64,000 nucleotides of DNA from Dolomedes plantarius (taxonomy: Eukaryota; Arthropoda; Arachnida; Araneae; Dolomedidae), in contig OU015498.1 in assembly GCA_907164885.2 (NCBI GenBank), positions 89,762,649-89,826,648 on the forward strand. The letters run 5' to 3'. The notes under the pieces are model-generated. The model ran no database searches and was not told the DNA's origin. It was given only the letters and a program-made list of their open reading frames with translations. Of this stretch, positions 1 through 11,110 are shown piece after piece. Positions within the stretch are counted from its first letter, which is position 1. Every line of letters begins with the position of its first letter. A program made the position numbers and the translations under genes.

Positions 1-144
1 CGATTCATGTGCATTTAAATGTCTTAGCAGAATTAACAAATTTGTATTTTTCAGTGGTAAACAAAAACTACGATGGTTACTAATAATACAGCAAAACTTA
101 ATGCAATAATACAAATGCCTTGAACGCTTTTACCTTATGGGAAA
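1..144. other. No gene seen; flank of Helitron end
   Basis: AT-rich sequence with no supported feature. It is the DNA immediately beyond the 3' terminus of the minus-strand Helitron that ends at 145. Confidence 0.5.
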
Positions 145-221
145 CTAGCTGAATACCCGTACTTCGCTACGGCGTACATTCAAATTAAATACAACGGTCA
201 ATGTATGTAATTAATGCAAAA

Positions 222-301
<80 letters not shown>

Positions 302-1000
302 AATACAACGGTCAATGTATAGATTTAATGGCAAAAAATATATATATTTGTAAAAAAATCATAACGGATATTTTTATAGACAAAATAATGTAGAAGAAAA
401 TATTCAAATTAAATACAACGGTCAATGTATGCAATTAATTTGTATGTTTAATATCCATAAAACATACTAATTTGAATTAAATTCTTTAAAAACTTCCATC
501 TCAATTAGTTTAGGGGTTAAATTTTATCTTTTACCGTATTTTAATATTTTTTTGCCAATTTATTTCGTTGTTATGCACGTGCGCAATAATAATTTAAAGT
601 ATCACAAAAAGAAAAGAAACCAAGTGATCATCATTTAATAAATTATATTCTAAAAATTAATCTTTAATAATTCACCAAAAATCAGAAAATGGAGGTATAG
701 ATTCGAAAAAGATTTCATTTTAAAGGAATTTTTAAGATCTTTCTCGTGATATAAACTTTATAACTCTCAGATTATTATTTTAAATGCAAACTTAAAAAAA
801 GTTACCAAAACATCTTAAAAATTTAATTAAGAAATTCTAAGAAGAATTTTTCGAAAATCTTTCTTAGTGCACCCCTACACTATTAGAAGAATCGCCATGC
901 AAAATTTCAGCCCTTTATGTCCAGCGATTTGATCTGTGTGTTATCTGTCAGTCAGTCAGTCAGTCACGGAACTGTTTTTTATACATAGACAATACCGAAA
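145..1000 (-). mobile_element. Helitron/Helentron remnant (3' end at 145, minus strand)
   Basis: Read on the minus strand, a short hairpin (stem CCGTA/TACGG with a GCGAAG loop, 155-171) is followed about 8 nt later by CTAG and then T at 148-144. That is the 3' end of Helitron-type rolling-circle elements, which insert between A and T. Inside are three copies of a ~23-bp motif (ATTAAATACAACGGTCAATG, near 185, 300 and 408) and a run of TCAG repeats (946-965), a composition common in arthropod Helitron relics. No Rep/helicase ORF is present, so it is non-autonomous or truncated. The 5' TC end was not located and the right limit is approximate. Confidence 0.6.
221..299. repeat. (TA)n microsatellite
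   Basis: About 39 TA units lie inside the Helitron remnant, between two copies of its internal ACAACGGTCAATGTAT motif. Confidence 0.95.
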
Positions 1001-1061
1001 TATTTATAATGATTATATTCGGCTTACAACGAATTTAGAGTTCTGTTGCGATGATTAACAG

Positions 1062-1183
1062 AAAGACAGGCATAGAGAAAGAAAGAAATATAGAGAGATA
1101 AAGATAGATAGAGATAGAGAGATAAAGATAGACAGAAATTTTATAGAAAGATAGAGAGAGGTAGAGAGAGATAGAGAGAACTG
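1062..1183. repeat. Purine-rich GATA/GA microsatellite
   Basis: Imperfect GATAGA, GAGA and AAAGA repeats form a purine-only stretch. No coding potential. Confidence 0.85.
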
Positions 1184-3299
1184 TCTGCAATGTTTACCAA
1201 GTCAGAGTGACTCTGCTTCCCATATAATCTGCTGACAACGGTTTTCTTAGTCTATGGTAAACAATTCTAGATTATATCTAAACAGCTGTTGTATGTTATC
1301 CAGCATTCGGTCATTTTCTTAACCACAAGAAAATGAATGAATGTTAGAAAGGTAATTTTCTTAACCAGTTTTCACTAAATAGTGCCAATCTTATTTATTC
1401 AAATTATGCCAATGTAATAGGCAATTAGGATAATCTCTTCCAAATGACGTTGATTACTCTCTACATCCCCTCCCCAGCCAATTTTTTTTTTATTTTCTTC
1501 GGTCAGATATGTACTAGATGTACAATAAATCTTTTATAACGCTTCTTTCTTTGGAAACCAAGATCGTTATTTTTAGTTGGTGTTATAATAAGACCACGTT
1601 CTAAAAGAAATGCTTCTTGACTCTGCTTTTACTTCGTATTGGCAACAGCATCCATAAATAGGTAAGGCGTGTTCATTCGACTAAAAATTTCTGGGCCACT
1701 GCAAAGCCCTAACTGGGCTGGGCGCCAACTGAACTTGGCGAACATAGTTGAATGATCGCCTCGTGACTCGCCAAATGAGGAATATAAATTATGCGTAGTA
1801 GTACACAAAATTTTTTTCTACTGAGAACATTTGCATTGATAATAAACATCTTGCGTCAAGAGTTAAAGTCAATCGACCAAGGCACTCTACTTGTAAAAAG
1901 CAATTCTGCTCAGGATGGAAAGGGTGATGTATTCTGTATCGTACTTAGGATTGCTTCTGTCTTGGCCCTACAACTTCCGTTTGAAAGTGGGCAGGGTCGC
2001 CTGTTTGTCAAAATCAAACGAATACACCAACCTATCTCTGCGCTGCTAAAAATTAACATGTCGAATTTTCACATTTCGAACTTTCTTAAAGTATTTTTCG
2101 AAATTTCCAGCTGTACGAGAGCTTTGAACGACATTTGGATATCAAGAACAATATGTGTGCTACGACTTTTATCCTGGCTAATAAAGACAAATTTTCCTAC
2201 CTATTTTTGGTGCTTCAAAATTTTTTTGCTGGTTTTCAAATTTATTCCGATACGCTTTTCTCATTTTAAAGAGAAAACATTTTTTTGTTAGAAATACTTG
2301 GTTTTTACAGCTTAGGGACGTATATGGAATGCAAGCGATAAAAATTTTACGATTCATCACATTTAGAATATCGGAAATCGCCTTCATCGTAGGAAGTTCC
2401 CTTTACGTAATTAAATTTATAAATTTCTTTTCCTTTCATACGCATTTTTAAGAAATAAACAACCTCACAAAAACAGATGGAGGCTTATATCTTTCACGCA
2501 CCAAAAGACTGTGAGGGGAAAAAATTGATTTTGCCTCTCATGTTTAATTTTATGTCGAATTCAGACTTTTAAGTACATTCAAAATATAAAGTAGTGCAAT
2601 ATAAGAATAACGTTTGCTATTTAATACAGATTAGTGTAAAAGAAAATAGTCACAAAACTGATAGAATACTTGCCCGTAAGATCAAATAAAAATAAAAAAA
2701 TCTCTTTGGATTTTTCTACTTATTGGTTATCTGTGAAATACATTGAATATTTTCGGGATGATTTCAACAAAACTTTTTTTTATTGTAATTATTTCTGGCT
2801 CGAATTTAATTCACATGTCGTACTGCTAACTTCGATTTTCGATTTGAGGAAATATTTTGTTTTCGAAAATTTAGATTCCATTGTCGCTCAGATATGTTCC
2901 AAGGAGGTTGAAAGACTACATTTGGAGACTTAGGGGGTATTTTTTATTTCTCCTGGGTGGTTTTTACAACTGAAAAACATGCAGAAAATTTTTTGACTAG
3001 GAAGAATTGGTTGGGTTATTTTTTTTCAGGTTGAACATCTCGAATTCTGTGAAATTCTCTCGAATTTCTTGAAATGTAAAGATATTTGTTCTGATTTTCG
3101 TACCAATAAATTCCAGATTATTCTGTCTGGCAGAATAAAGAATTAATTTATATTTTATAGTTTAAAATTTATTTTTTAAATAAATAGACATTTCTTCTAT
3201 ATTTTAGATTTAAAACCAGCAAAAGTTCAAATATTTATCAATATGTTACTTTTTCGGGTTTAAAAACGCTTTGAGTAATCTAGTTAACAATTCACAATA
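1184..3299. other. Non-coding stretch, no recognised gene
   Basis: AT-rich DNA. An open frame at 1,791-2,291 (+, 166 codons) follows a locally GC-richer patch (1,680-1,770). Its protein is Phe/Leu/Ile-rich with no recognisable motif and looks like chance coding. A second open frame at 2,670-2,933 is similar. I see no promoter, RNA gene or transposon end I could defend. Confidence 0.5.
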
Positions 3300-3709
3300 A
3301 TTACAAGAAAAAAAAACTTTTTATATACCATGTTTTTAAATTTTCTGTTGAATCATATAAACTTGACAATTCTATGTATTAATAAATACTTTTAAAAAAA
3401 TTTTTGATGAATTATCCCATGAACTTGAAAGAAAATTAAGTTAATTGGAAGTTAACTTGCGTTTAACTTTTCGTTCCCGTTCCGGTCGATAGATGGCTGC
3501 ACCAGTCTACAAAACAAAATTAACTGAAAATGAATTCAAAATCTGCTTAAAGATGGCTAAAAGTATTAAAATAACGCATTGTCATCGTGTTCTGAGCTAT
3601 TCTAAAAGTTTAGTCTAGTCGGGAAGTTAGTTAAAAATCGATTGCAAGATTTGTACTGGACAAACACACACAAACAAGAAAGCGAGTTAATAAAAACATG
3701 GTAAAAATG
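3300..3709 (+). mobile_element. MITE family A, copy 1
   Basis: One of four ~410-430 bp copies in the window (others near 41,604, 52,786 and 62,987). The ends carry short inverted repeats, ACCATGTTTTTA at the left and TAAAAACATGGT at the right. All copies share internal blocks such as TAGATGGCTGCACCAG and AAAATCGATTGCA. There is no ORF, so this is a non-autonomous DNA element. The superfamily is not clear because no clean target duplication can be read. Confidence 0.7.
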
Positions 3710-4196
3710 TTTAAATTAATATTTTAAGAGATAAAATTTATAATTTATATTTAGAGTGGTAACCAATTATTATTGTTGATTAGAATACAACAGGTCTAAT
3801 TTTTTTATGTGTGGTGGGAAAAACTCCCGAGAATTTATTACAATTATATTTGGCGATAAACTGAAGATAATACGCAACTTTCTGTTGTTGATAATTAATA
3901 TTTTACATAGTGTAATACTCCATGTACTGTAATAATTTCACAGTAGGTTTTACGGTTTTAAAATATTTAAATTCCTCCTAATTGCTTTTTTCTCTATTAT
4001 ACGGAACCAAAGATATACAATTTGTGTTCTTCAGCAAAATATTTTTTCGCTCTACTCCGAGTTTATAAATTTTGGAGGTTTTGTTGATGAAATTTTAATT
4101 TAGCTCATTTTAAATATTTTTTTTTTCCTGTTATATTCCGCCATCATATCCAACAGATGGGTTTACTCGTCAAACAATATCTAGAATCTATATATA
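3710..4196. other. Non-coding stretch
   Basis: AT-rich sequence between a MITE and a Tc1 element. Nothing supportable seen. Confidence 0.5.
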
Positions 4197-4198
4197 TA

Positions 4199-5610
4199 CA
4201 CTCATGGACAAAAAAATTAGCGCACCAAGAAATAATTGCGGGATCGTAACGAAACTTGGAATGAAGGTACATGTCGGGGAGATATGCAAATGATTAGAAA
4301 TACAGCGTGATTGCGCATTACGTATAGCCGGTAGAGGGCGTTGAACATCGTACTCTGTGGAGTATAAAACAGGTAACCAAAGCTTGTTTGAGTGTGCTGA
4401 ATCATTTACAAAGGAAGAGCTGAGATAGACATGCCATTACGCCGTGTTCGAAGACAATATAAGCAGTTGTCGCAGTTTGAGAGGGGGAGAATCGTCGGGA
4501 TGATGGAAGCTGGGTGGTCAGCTAGGCGAGTAGCTCATCAATTAGGCCGCTCTGATTCTGTTGTGAGGAGGTGTAGGGACCAGTGGACCCAGGAGATGTC
4601 ATGTACACGAAGACCAGGCTCAGGACGCCCTCGACAGACCAGTCGTCGAGAAGACCGCCACATCGTAAGAAATGCACGCGTACAGCCAACTGCTTCAGTG
4701 GCCGCCATCCAGGAACAGGTAGCACCTTCACTAGGGGCCTCTGTGTCTTCTCGAACCATACGAAGGCGCCTGGCTGAAGGGCAGTTGGTATCGCGGCGCC
4801 CATTACGTGTGCTGCCCTTGACGCCCACCCATCGACGCCTCCGTTTGGAGTTTTGCTGCGCACGAGGAAACTGGACTGCAGCGGAATGGAACCAGGTCGT
4901 CTTTAGCGACGAATCCAGATTCAATCTCGGCAGTGATGACAATCGTGTTCGTGTGTGGAGAGCCCGTGGTGAACGCTTCAATCCTTCCTTTGCTGTACAG
5001 CGACACATCGCTCCCACAGCTGGTGTGATGGTATGGGGTGCCATTGCCTACAATACATGGTCACCCCCTAGTATTGTTCCGTGGCACCATGACAGCCCAG
5101 CGGTATGTCCATGAAATCCTGCAACCACATGTGTTTCCACTCATGCAACCGTCTCCCAGGAGCCATTTTTCAACAAGACAATGCTCGGCCTCATACGGCA
5201 AGGGTGTCACAAGACTGTCTCCGCACTGTTACTACCCTTCCTTGGCCTGCCCGATCCCCAGATTTGTCTCCAATCGAGCATATCTGGGATCATTTGGGAC
5301 GACGAGTTGGGCATCCCACGAGTTTGAACGAACTAGAGGCAAGGTTACAGCAAATATGGAACGAAATGTCTCAAGACATCATACAGAACTTGTATGACTC
5401 AATGCCCGATCGTATCGCATCGTGCATTCGCGCTAGAGGGGGTCCAACGGAGTATTAACTCCTCCGTTCTTTTGCCTTTTTCTCTGAAATAAATTATCCT
5501 TTTTCTTTGATTTTCTTATCATTTACTTATATCAAAGTAGTCATTACGTATGTAAAATTTCGTTTCATTTTGACGACTCCTTCTTGGTGCGCTAATTTTT
5601 TTTATGAGTG
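4199..5610 (+). mobile_element. Tc1-like transposon, TA-flanked, 1,412 bp
   Basis: The imperfect terminal inverted repeats are about 30 bp: CACTCATGGACAAAAAAATT at the left and the complement of AATTTTTTTTATGAGTG at the right, both followed inward by AGCGCACCAAGAA. TA lies directly outside each end (4197-4198 and 5611-5612), as expected for Tc1/mariner. It carries one transposase gene broken by two frameshifts, so it is a dead autonomous copy. Confidence 0.92.
4431..5458 (+). pseudogene. Tc1-like transposase, two frameshifts
   Basis: DDE transposase that would bind the terminal inverted repeats and move the element by cut-and-paste into TA sites. The N-terminus has two helix-turn-helix segments (about residues 10-60 and 80-125) joined by a GRPR AT-hook-like motif. 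The first catalytic Asp is in VFSDESRF (about residue 160). The reading frame shifts near 5,060 after MVWGAIAYNT, continues in a second frame through FRGTMTAQRYVHEILQPH, and shifts again near 5,150 into the frame holding QQDNARPH (second Asp) and SPIEHIWD (Glu). The protein ends normally in a GGPTEY-type tail at 5,458. As read, 32 residues separate the second Asp from the Glu, where canonical Tc1 has 34. Not functional without both frames repaired. Confidence 0.9.
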
Positions 5611-5636
5611 TATATATATATATATATATATATATA
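5611..5636. repeat. (TA)n microsatellite beside Tc1
   Basis: TA repeats begin at the TA target site on the right of the Tc1 element. Confidence 0.9.
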
Positions 5637-7400
5637 ACACGTGGGTATGCGGCACAAAAATCGACGATATTTCTACATTCCGAATGGCAACGGCTGCAAC
5701 TATCGGATGTAAACATTAGCGGCCGCCTGCAATTTAAAATAGCGTGTGTGTAGTGGCGACATTTATTACAACCGCTGATCTTTTGACAAAATATGTTTAG
5801 ACCTATCAAATTCAGTGTTTAGTCATGGACAGTTGTATTTAGTTTTATCTACAGTCCGTTCTTTTAATTCTGTCACTGTAGTATCTACTCCTTCTGAAAT
5901 ACTCAACTGTGTATATCAAGAAGTTTTATGAATATCATAGTTGTAATCCACACTATATTTTAGTACTTGCTGAATATTTTCTCTATTTTTTAAGTGGAAA
6001 AAATTTTCCCCAACAATTTCTTATTTGATGTAATGATAAAGTATAGATATCTAAATTTTGAAAAATTGTACATACAGAGAGGGATGTAATTTTTAAAATA
6101 ATTTCTGTTGGGTTTCTCAGTCTTATCTTTAACTCTTTTCTGAAGTAATGGAAATTCACATTTTTTAATAACGATGTTTTAGAATCAGATTTATAGTGAA
6201 TTTAGCAATGATTATAAATTTTTTGGCTGAGCTCCCACTAACCCTTAACGACGTATATTTATGATGACAGGTAATGGTAACATTCTTTACATATGTTACT
6301 TTCAATTGAGTTGTTTTGCAAAAGAAAATATAAAACTAAAAGCGACCATGCTGGTAGCGCAGCGGCTAGTAACAGATATTCCATGTTATTCATGTATCCT
6401 TACTAGAAGTCACAGTGTCTTAGATTTCTTTACAAAATGCTCCTTAATCTAATTTGCCTTACTGGATAACAAAACTACGGTGCTGTTTTACGGGTTTTTG
6501 CAGTAATTATATGACGTTCAGTTACGTGACAAACTCTTTAATGTTTCAACATTTTAAAAAAATTTTCCTAAACAGATTTTTTCGTTTCCCAAATGCTAAT
6601 TTGTACCTAACCAATTTCCAACACCGTATCATTTGTTGAACCAGGAAATTTAAATAAAAAATTGTAGTTTACGAGGACTTTGTGAGATTAAAATTCGAAC
6701 CCATCGTTGATCGAGAGAAAATAAAATTCAGTTCTTTTTTTAAAGATTTTTAAGAAAAAGCTACAACAAAAAGAACTAAGTAAGCGCATATTTCACCCTT
6801 AGTTTTTCATTTCCCAGCTTTATTTTTTTATATGCCATGATTGAAAACTATGTGTGAGCAATCAATCACGTTTGTAAGATACTATATAGATGTACTTTTC
6901 ACGTAAAATTTTGTTCGTTATATAACATTCGTGAATAAATAAATTTTGGTTTGCTTTTATATACCCCTTTTGACACGTGCAAAATCATTCTAATTGGACA
7001 TCTGACATTTCCTGACGCAATAAAGGGACATTAGTTTTCCCCAAATTTTTATTACCTTACGTTTATGCATATTAATTTTCATTTAACGAATTTTCTCACT
7101 ATAACGAAGGTTTTTAGGATAATGACGATCTCTGTCAAATAGAAGGTTAAATATAATATTCTTAAGGACAATACTTTTTGTTTTGTCACCTAAAAAGTGT
7201 TGATAATTAATATTTCATATTAAAAGATTCCACCTCGTGTGAGTAATTTTTATAACTTTGAAACGATGCATAAATGAAATTTTTTTTAGTTTTTTAATGC
7301 ATAATTTTAACATTAAACATGTCTATTTTCCCTCTGCCTTTAAATATATTACATAGAATATAGACACAAATTTATAATAATTTTACCAAACATATTTTAA
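5637..7400. other. Non-coding stretch
   Basis: AT-rich, with a short GC-richer patch at 5,640-5,760 that has no recognisable identity. A possible A-box-like TGGTAGCGCAGCGG at 6,350 has no matching B box. Short open frames at 6,261-6,452 and 6,454-6,639 have no motifs. No gene called. Confidence 0.45.
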
Positions 7401-7532
7401 ATGGGATCCCTCAATAAAAAAATATAGATGACATGGAAATATAGACAAATTATCTCTCTCGATAATACAATAAACCCCTTATTCATATAGACCAGACTTA
7501 CCCTTTGAATATAAAATATACGGAATGTTATA
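7401..7532. repeat. Minisatellite, left part (diverged)
   Basis: Diverged units containing ATAGACAAATTATCTCTCT and ATAAAATATACGGA match the array at 8,757-9,480. The DD41D transposon at 7,533 therefore landed within the array. Confidence 0.7.
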
Positions 7533-8756
7533 CAGAGGCTGTTCGCACATTTTTTAGACGATTTTGGTAAGCTGTAATAAAAAATCGTTTGCTGCAAAAT
7601 GGCGTTTTTAACAAAGCAGTGGTTCGAAGCCTACATTTATGCTCTTTCCGAAGAGAAATATGCATACTCCGTTATCCAAAAACGATGTGAGAGTCATGGT
7701 TTTGTGATATCTAAAGCGTCGATATGTAATATCGTCAAAAAGAAAGTAAAAAAACGTCAAATTGGAGCCTCAAGTGGGACAAAAATTCCAAACAAGTATC
7801 CAAGGAAAAAACGGACATCTTCGACTATTGCAAAGGTACGTTGTTTAATGTTAAAAGAAAATCCCCCTAGTCAAAGGACAGCTGCAAAATCATTAAAATG
7901 CTCGGTGTCCACTGTAAACAAAATGATAAACATTGATTTAAATCTTAAGAAAGCGAAAAAACGCAATGTGCATCGTCTTCTTCCAAATCATATCGCTGAA
8001 CGCAGGACACGCTGCAGAATTCTATATGAGAAACACTTATCCAAAGAAAAATGGAAAACAATTGTCACAATAGATGAATCATGGGTGTATTTAAATGATT
8101 GCAACAAAAAAAGAGCCATTTATTATCATAAAAGGGGAGAAAAAAATTTAAGTACATGGTTCAAAGAATCGAAAGAAAGTTTTTCTAAGGGATTCATGAT
8201 TGTTGCTGGTTTTTCTTATAATGGCAAGTTAAAAGTAAAGAGAGCGGAAAAAAATGTCAAGATTAACTCCAAATACTATCAGGAACATATTTTACCGCCA
8301 ATTTTTCTGAATGAAATACCATCGCTTTACCCACAGTGCCATCAATCTGTGAGACTCCATCACGACAAAGCTAGCAGTCACACATCAAAATCCACTGTAA
8401 ATTTCCTAAAAGAAATGGAACAAAAAACTGGTATCAAGGCCATACCCTTCACTGATATCCCTACTAAATCTCCCGATGTATCAACTATGGATTTTTGTGT
8501 TTTCGGACTTTTAAAATCTGCATTATCCAAACGTTGTCCCAAAACCCTTACAGGATTCTGGAAGGCTGTTCAGGAGGAATGGGATAGAATACCTCTTCTG
8601 ACACTTCAAAAGGCATTATTATCCTGGAAATTGCGGTGTCGAAAGATAGTTCAGAATAAGGGATGTCAAATAGAACATTTAAAACACAAGAATTTTATGT
8701 AATTTAGTTTTGTGAATACAATATACATCGTCTAAAAAATGTGTGAACAGCCTCTG
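7533..8756 (+). mobile_element. Intact DD41D Tc1/mariner-superfamily element, 1,224 bp
   Basis: The inverted ends, CAGAGGCTGTTCGCACATTT at the left and the complement of AAATGTGTGAACAGCCTCTG at the right, differ at one or two positions and continue inward with TTTAGACGAT. TA lies outside each end (7531-7532 and 8757-8758). The single transposase ORF is uninterrupted. This is one of two complete-looking Tc1/mariner elements in the window. A decayed relative with the same organisation lies at 14,195-15,499. Confidence 0.93.
7599..8702 (+). CDS. Transposase, DD41D group (mariner superfamily)
   Basis: A 367-residue cut-and-paste transposase that starts with ATG 66 bp inside the left inverted repeat. 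Residues ~15-50 and ~80-115 look like two helix-turn-helix segments for binding the element ends, with a basic linker between them. The catalytic triad is visible: Asp159 in TIDESWVYL, Asp256 in HHDKASSHTS and Asp298 in STMDFCVFG. The 41-residue spacing with a third Asp, rather than Glu, places it in the DD41D (rosa/visitor-type) group. The C-terminus (RIPLLTLQKALLSWKLRCRKIV) is also conserved in the decayed copy at 14.2-15.5 kb. There is no stop, frameshift or missing catalytic residue, so it could encode active protein. Length is normal for the group. Confidence 0.93.
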   Translation: MAFLTKQWFEAYIYALSEEKYAYSVIQKRCESHGFVISKASICNIVKKKVKKRQIGASSGTKIPNKYPRKKRTSSTIAKVRCLMLKENPPSQRTAAKSLKCSVSTVNKMINIDLNLKKAKKRNVHRLLPNHIAERRTRCRILYEKHLSKEKWKTIVTIDESWVYLNDCNKKRAIYYHKRGEKNLSTWFKESKESFSKGFMIVAGFSYNGKLKVKRAEKNVKINSKYYQEHILPPIFLNEIPSLYPQCHQSVRLHHDKASSHTSKSTVNFLKEMEQKTGIKAIPFTDIPTKSPDVSTMDFCVFGLLKSALSKRCPKTLTGFWKAVQEEWDRIPLLTLQKALLSWKLRCRKIVQNKGCQIEHLKHKNFM

Positions 8757-9482
8757 TAATAGACAAGATAGACATCGCCTCTCTTAATGATAAAATATAC
8801 GGTATTAATATAGACCAAATTATCTCTCTAAATATAAATATACGACATTAATATATACCAAATTATCTCTCTAAATATAAAATATACGACATTAATATAT
8901 ACCAAATTATCTCTCTAAATATAAAATATACGACATTAATATATACCAAATTATCTCTCTAAATATAAAATATACGACATTAATATAGACCAAACTATCT
9001 CTCTAAATATCAAATATACGTCTTGTTATAATAGACGATATCTCTCTGAATAAAATATACGCCGTTATAATAGACAAAATATACGCCGTTATAATTGATA
9101 AAATATCTCTCTGAATAAAATATACGCCCTGGTTTAATAGACGATATATATATCTGAACAAAATATGACCCCCGTTATAAAAGACAATATATCTCTCTGA
9201 ATAAAATATACGTTGTTATAAAAGACAAAATATCTTCCTGAATAAAATATATGGCATGCTAGATTAGACAAAATAATCTGTCTGAATAAAATATACGCTA
9301 TGTTATAATAGACCAAACTATTTTTTTGTGCAAAATATATGACATGCTATAATACACAAAATAACCTCTGAATAAAATATACGGCAAGTTAATGTAGACC
9401 AAGCTACGTCTGAGTAAGAAGTATACGGCAAGTTAACAAAAATAAACTATCCCTCTGAATTAATACATACGGAATCTTAATA
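8757..9482. repeat. Minisatellite, ~44-bp unit
   Basis: Head-to-tail units read ATCTCTCTAAATATAAAATA plus TACGACATTAATATATACCAAATT. They are nearly perfect from 8,800 to 9,000 and increasingly diverged to 9,480. The array resumes for one unit after the Tc1 at 11,036, so that element also interrupted it. Confidence 0.92.
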
Positions 9483-9699
9483 CAGTGCTAACTTTAGTGG
9501 GTTATCAAAATAATGGACACACCAGCCGTTTCTGCAAAAGCTTTTTATTAATAAACTATAAGCTCACCTTTGGCTTGTAAAACAAGATGACTTCAAGGTG
9601 AGATAGAGTAACAAAAGTCTTGTACAAAAGGTATTGGAATTTGGTCCTATTCATCCAGCAACCTGTGTCCTAGCTGTCCCAATGACGTTGGAAGGCAAA

Positions 9700-10560
9700 A
9701 AAATGAAAGTCTTTCTCTCCAAATGTTCCCACAAATGATCGATAACATTAAGGTCAGGTTTATGAGGTGGTCGGGACATTTAATGAATCTGATCCTAATG
9801 TCCTTCAAACCACATGTCTACACGTCTCGCAGACGATGCGTGGGGGATAGCATCTTGCAAACATGGACGATCGTTAGGGACGTCTGAAAGAGGATACTGG
9901 TGGTCCGCTCGAATGGTTTTGTAGACTTTCGATGTCACGAGACACTGAGGAACAATTAAGGACCCTAGGGAATGCCAAGAGACAGCCCTCCTCAGCACTA
10001 GACAGTTAATACCATGATTGACAGAGAGCACCAAGCAGCTGGGGCTGTTGTGACCATAATCTTTAATAATCAGTCAGAAGGTTTATTTTTTGCACTTTAT
10101 TCAACAGCACTTCAACTATTTACAAATTCCTGTACATGAGGCGTAAATCACTTCAGATTGGTAGCTGGTTACAAAGGGGCGTTAACTCAAACTCGGAAGC
10201 GAACGGCAATCACAACGCATTGCCAGGTGCACAGCTCCGCTACCCTGACACATGAGACTGTCAACCTTTTATCCTGGAATGATTTTGCATACAGCGTGGC
10301 TAGACCACGCCTCCATCTGGCCGATGTCGTCACTAACAAGTGACCGAGTAGATCAAAACAGAAATTGCAACTGCTGTATCCTTTGGGAGGCGAGCCCAAA
10401 AGTATAATCTAGCAGTGATATGAAAGAATATGAATCTCGATTCCTCTGACCATATAACACTTTGCCAGTCCTTCGAACTCCCGTTCTTACGTTCGTGGCA
10501 ACACCTCACGTGTTTTTGCATTGATGTCGGGCTTCTGGATAGCTGCATGACCACAAATAC
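9700..10560 (-). pseudogene. Tc1-like transposase fragments
   Basis: Minus-strand fragments in order: 10,554-10,333 contains KDWQSVIWSEESRF (the first catalytic region, with Asp replaced by Glu) and RLYFWARLPKD. After the LTR insertion, 10,034-9,795 contains CLQDAIPHASS (second Asp region) and WFEGH. Near 9,780-9,730 the frame reads PPHKPDLNVIDHLWEHLERK, in which the catalytic Glu has become Asp. Several frame breaks and an insertion make it inactive. Confidence 0.75.
10046..10338 (-). mobile_element. Probable solo LTR inside the Tc1 pseudogene
   Basis: Read on the minus strand, the segment starts TGTTAGTGACGACATC and ends GGTCACAACA, i.e. TG...CA with a 4-bp TGTT/AACA inversion. It contains a TATA-like GGATAAAAGG about one third in and AATAAAGTGCAAAAAATAAA near the end, the usual U3-R-U5 order. 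It is GC-richer than its surroundings and interrupts the transposase reading. No clean 5-bp target duplication is visible and no internal retroelement region remains. Confidence 0.45.
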
Positions 10561-11038
10561 AAGTTTTATTCAGCTCCCGACGATCTGATTACTATAACAA
10601 GATCATGAGGACTCTTTTTCATCTTTGCGCTGTTATTTGCTACAGTGTAGTGTTAGGTTTCCGTCGTACGATCCATACCAAGCTCCACCTTTCCTTTGCT
10701 GGAATGTCCGTGTGACTTCGTCCACATTTTTTTTCCGTTTAGAGGCCACTATTCATTTCTGCACCGTGTCATAATCTTTGATACTGAGGCTGGAATAAAC
10801 AGACAATTTCAGCTGGTTCTAATGCAGAAATACCCGTGCAAGCCGCGCTACATTTATCACAGGTACCTGCAAGTCACTCGCATTTTGCAAATTTATTCTA
10901 AAACAGCTAAATCTTCGTCGACTTTACTAATGCTGCGTGATAGCAGATGCTCGTACTTCACCGTCGTAGTTCTCTTGATACGTCGCAGCGCACGTGTTTC
11001 TTTCAGCAGTGTTTTTATTATGTTGATAACCAACTGTA

Positions 11039-11110
11039 TTTTTCTATACAAAATATGTCTTGTTTATATATTTGCGAAATCTCCCAATAAAAATATACGG
11101 ATTTATTAAT
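11039..11110. repeat. Minisatellite remnant after the Tc1
   Basis: ATCTCCCAATAAAAATATAC and TTATTAATATAGACTG match a unit of the 8,757-9,480 array. Confidence 0.6.

Larger units (their letters stand above)
9483..11036 (-). mobile_element. Decayed Tc1-like element on minus strand, holding an LTR
   Basis: The ends share the inverted segment GGTTATCAaaATAAT (near 9,499 and 11,016), and TA sits outside both (9481-9482 and 11037-11038). Its 1,554 bp include a ~293-bp insertion at 10,046-10,338, leaving ~1.26 kb, a normal Tc1 size. The transposase is only a set of fragments. Confidence 0.72.

Noticed and set aside
1791..2291. 166-codon open frame
   Set aside because: Hydrophobic, low-complexity tendency, no motif, no promoter or splice context; likely chance in AT-rich DNA.
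8757..9482. CRISPR array
   Set aside because: Units are contiguous tandem repeats without unique spacers, in an animal-type genome.
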